In this document: one piece after another, positions 4,548 through 5,425 of the stretch
How positions within the stretch are numbered: position 1 is the first letter of the stretch
Layout of the letters: the number at the start of each line of letters is the position of its first letter
Origin: Nocardioidaceae bacterium
GTDB lineage: Bacteria; Actinomycetota; Actinomycetes; Propionibacteriales; Nocardioidaceae
Direction: 5' to 3'
Assembly (NCBI GenBank): GCA_013696365.1
Contig: JACCYS010000373.1
Span: 1 to 5,425, forward strand
Length of the DNA: 5,425 bases
Made by a program: the position numbers and the translations under genes
Notes under the pieces: model-generated
What the model was told of the DNA's origin: nothing
The model's database searches: none
Seen by the model: the letters and a program-made list of their open reading frames with translations, nothing else

Positions 4548-5425
4548 AGGATCGCGCCGGGCACGTACGCGGCAGCCTCCGGGTGGGCACGTACGACGAG
4601 CTGCACCCTGGCGATCGCCGCGTCGACCTGGTCGGCGGCGGCGCCGGTGAACGACAACGGCTCGCCGACGAGCCGATCCAGCTGGTCGCGACTCAGACCC
4701 AGCCTGTCGTCGTCGGCCAACCGGTCGAGCAGGTCGTTGCCGGCGGTGCCCTGCTCACGCATCCGCAGCGCGACCGCGACGGCATGCTGCTTGATCGCGG
4801 CGTGCGCCTGCTCACGGCCCACACCCGCCCGGACTGCCGCCATCAACACCTTGGTGGTCGCCAGGAACGGTAGATAGCGGTCGAGCTCGCGGGCGACCAC
4901 CGCCGGGTAGGCACCGAAGTCGTCGAGCACGGTGAGCGCGGTCTGGAACAGCCCGTCGGTGGCCAGGAACGCACCGGGCAGCGCCACCCGGCGCACGACC
5001 GAGCAGGAGACGTCGCCCTCGTTCCACTGGTCTCCGGCCAGCTCGCCGATCATCGACAGGTATCCCCGAACGACCACCGCCAGCCCGTTGACCCGCTCGG
5101 CGGAGCGGGTGTTCATCTTGTGTGGCATCGCACTCGAGCCGACCTGGCCGGGCCGGAATCCCTCGGTGACCAGCTCGGCGCCGGCCATCAGCCGGATACT
5201 GGTGGCCACGTTGGACGGCGCAGCGACCGTTTGCGCCAGGGCGGCCACCACATCAAAATCTAGGGAGCGCGGGTACACCTGGCCGACGCTGGTGAACACG
5301 CGGGTGAACCCCAGATGCTCCGCCACCCGCTGCTCGAGCACAGCCAGCTTGGCGTGGTCACCACCCAGCAGGTCGAGCATGTCCTGCGCGGTGCCGACCG
5401 GGCCTTTGATGCCGCGCATCGGATA
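4544..5425 (-). CDS. purB: adenylosuccinate lyase, C-terminal 293 residues (5' end outside window)
   Basis: PurB, a fumarate-releasing lyase of the fumarase/aspartase superfamily. It splits SAICAR to AICAR and adenylosuccinate to AMP. The visible part starts YPMRGIKGPVGTAQ and runs to the stop at 4544. The superfamily signature GSSAMPHKMN, in the mobile loop that carries the catalytic serine, is at fragment residues 96-105. Other marks are VYPRSLDFDV, the long helix with QWNEGDVSCSVVRR, and FGAYPAVVARELDRYLPFLATTKVLMAAVRAG, all typical of PurB. Homologues have about 470 residues, so roughly 180 N-terminal residues are missing beyond the right edge; the Met at 5419 is internal, not the start. 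It overlaps purC by 4 bases. Its product is made from the PurC product, so the pair encodes consecutive pathway steps. The promoter lies outside the window. Confidence 0.96.
   Translation of the reverse strand, partial: YPMRGIKGPVGTAQDMLDLLGGDHAKLAVLEQRVAEHLGFTRVFTSVGQVYPRSLDFDVVAALAQTVAAPSNVATSIRLMAGAELVTEGFRPGQVGSSAMPHKMNTRSAERVNGLAVVVRGYLSMIGELAGDQWNEGDVSCSVVRRVALPGAFLATDGLFQTALTVLDDFGAYPAVVARELDRYLPFLATTKVLMAAVRAGVGREQAHAAIKQHAVAVALRMREQGTAGNDLLDRLADDDRLGLSRDQLDRLVGEPLSFTGAAADQVDAAIARVQLVVRAHPEAAAYVPGAIL

Noticed and set aside
3555..4877. Plus-strand open frame of 440 codons opposite purC and purB
   Set aside because: It is antisense to two strongly conserved purine genes and has low-complexity composition with no recognisable motif.

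Overview
The window is GC-rich and densely coded. Codons have G/C in most third positions, there are many spurious long open frames opposite real genes, intergenic gaps are short, and one start is GTG overlapping a stop. Together with a GAF-ANTAR regulator and mycobacteria-like PurB, PurC, PurS and PurQ sequences, this points to a high-GC Actinomycetota chromosome, probably near the mycobacteria. The genus is not decided. No mobile element, CRISPR array, tRNA or rRNA was seen.

Layout from left to right. Positions 1-747 (minus) hold an alpha/beta-hydrolase that runs off the left edge. A 144-base divergent intergenic follows, then a ten-helix DMT/EamA-type transporter on the plus strand (892-1737). 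The transporter converges on purQ with 8 bases between the stops. The rest is one minus-strand purine cluster, read right to left: purB (5' end outside the window), purC overlapping it by 4 bases, a 221-base intergenic, a GAF-ANTAR RNA-binding regulator (2746-3450), an 86-base gap, purS, and purQ overlapping purS by 1 base.

PurC and PurB catalyse consecutive steps of de novo IMP synthesis (CAIR to SAICAR to AICAR), and PurB also converts adenylosuccinate to AMP. PurS and PurQ are the small and glutaminase subunits of the FGAM synthase complex. Its large subunit PurL is not in the window and must be encoded elsewhere.

The least ordinary part is 3451-3654. Between purC and the GAF-ANTAR gene lie a terminator-like hairpin, a 14-base operator-like dyad, an AT-richer patch and three back-to-back potential stem-loops. 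The last stem-loop contains the Shine-Dalgarno sequence of the ANTAR gene, and the leader offers two mutually exclusive pairings. The placement of an RNA-binding antitermination-type regulator between purBC and purSQ, with a structured leader of its own, is the best candidate here for an undescribed regulatory circuit. That reading is inference.
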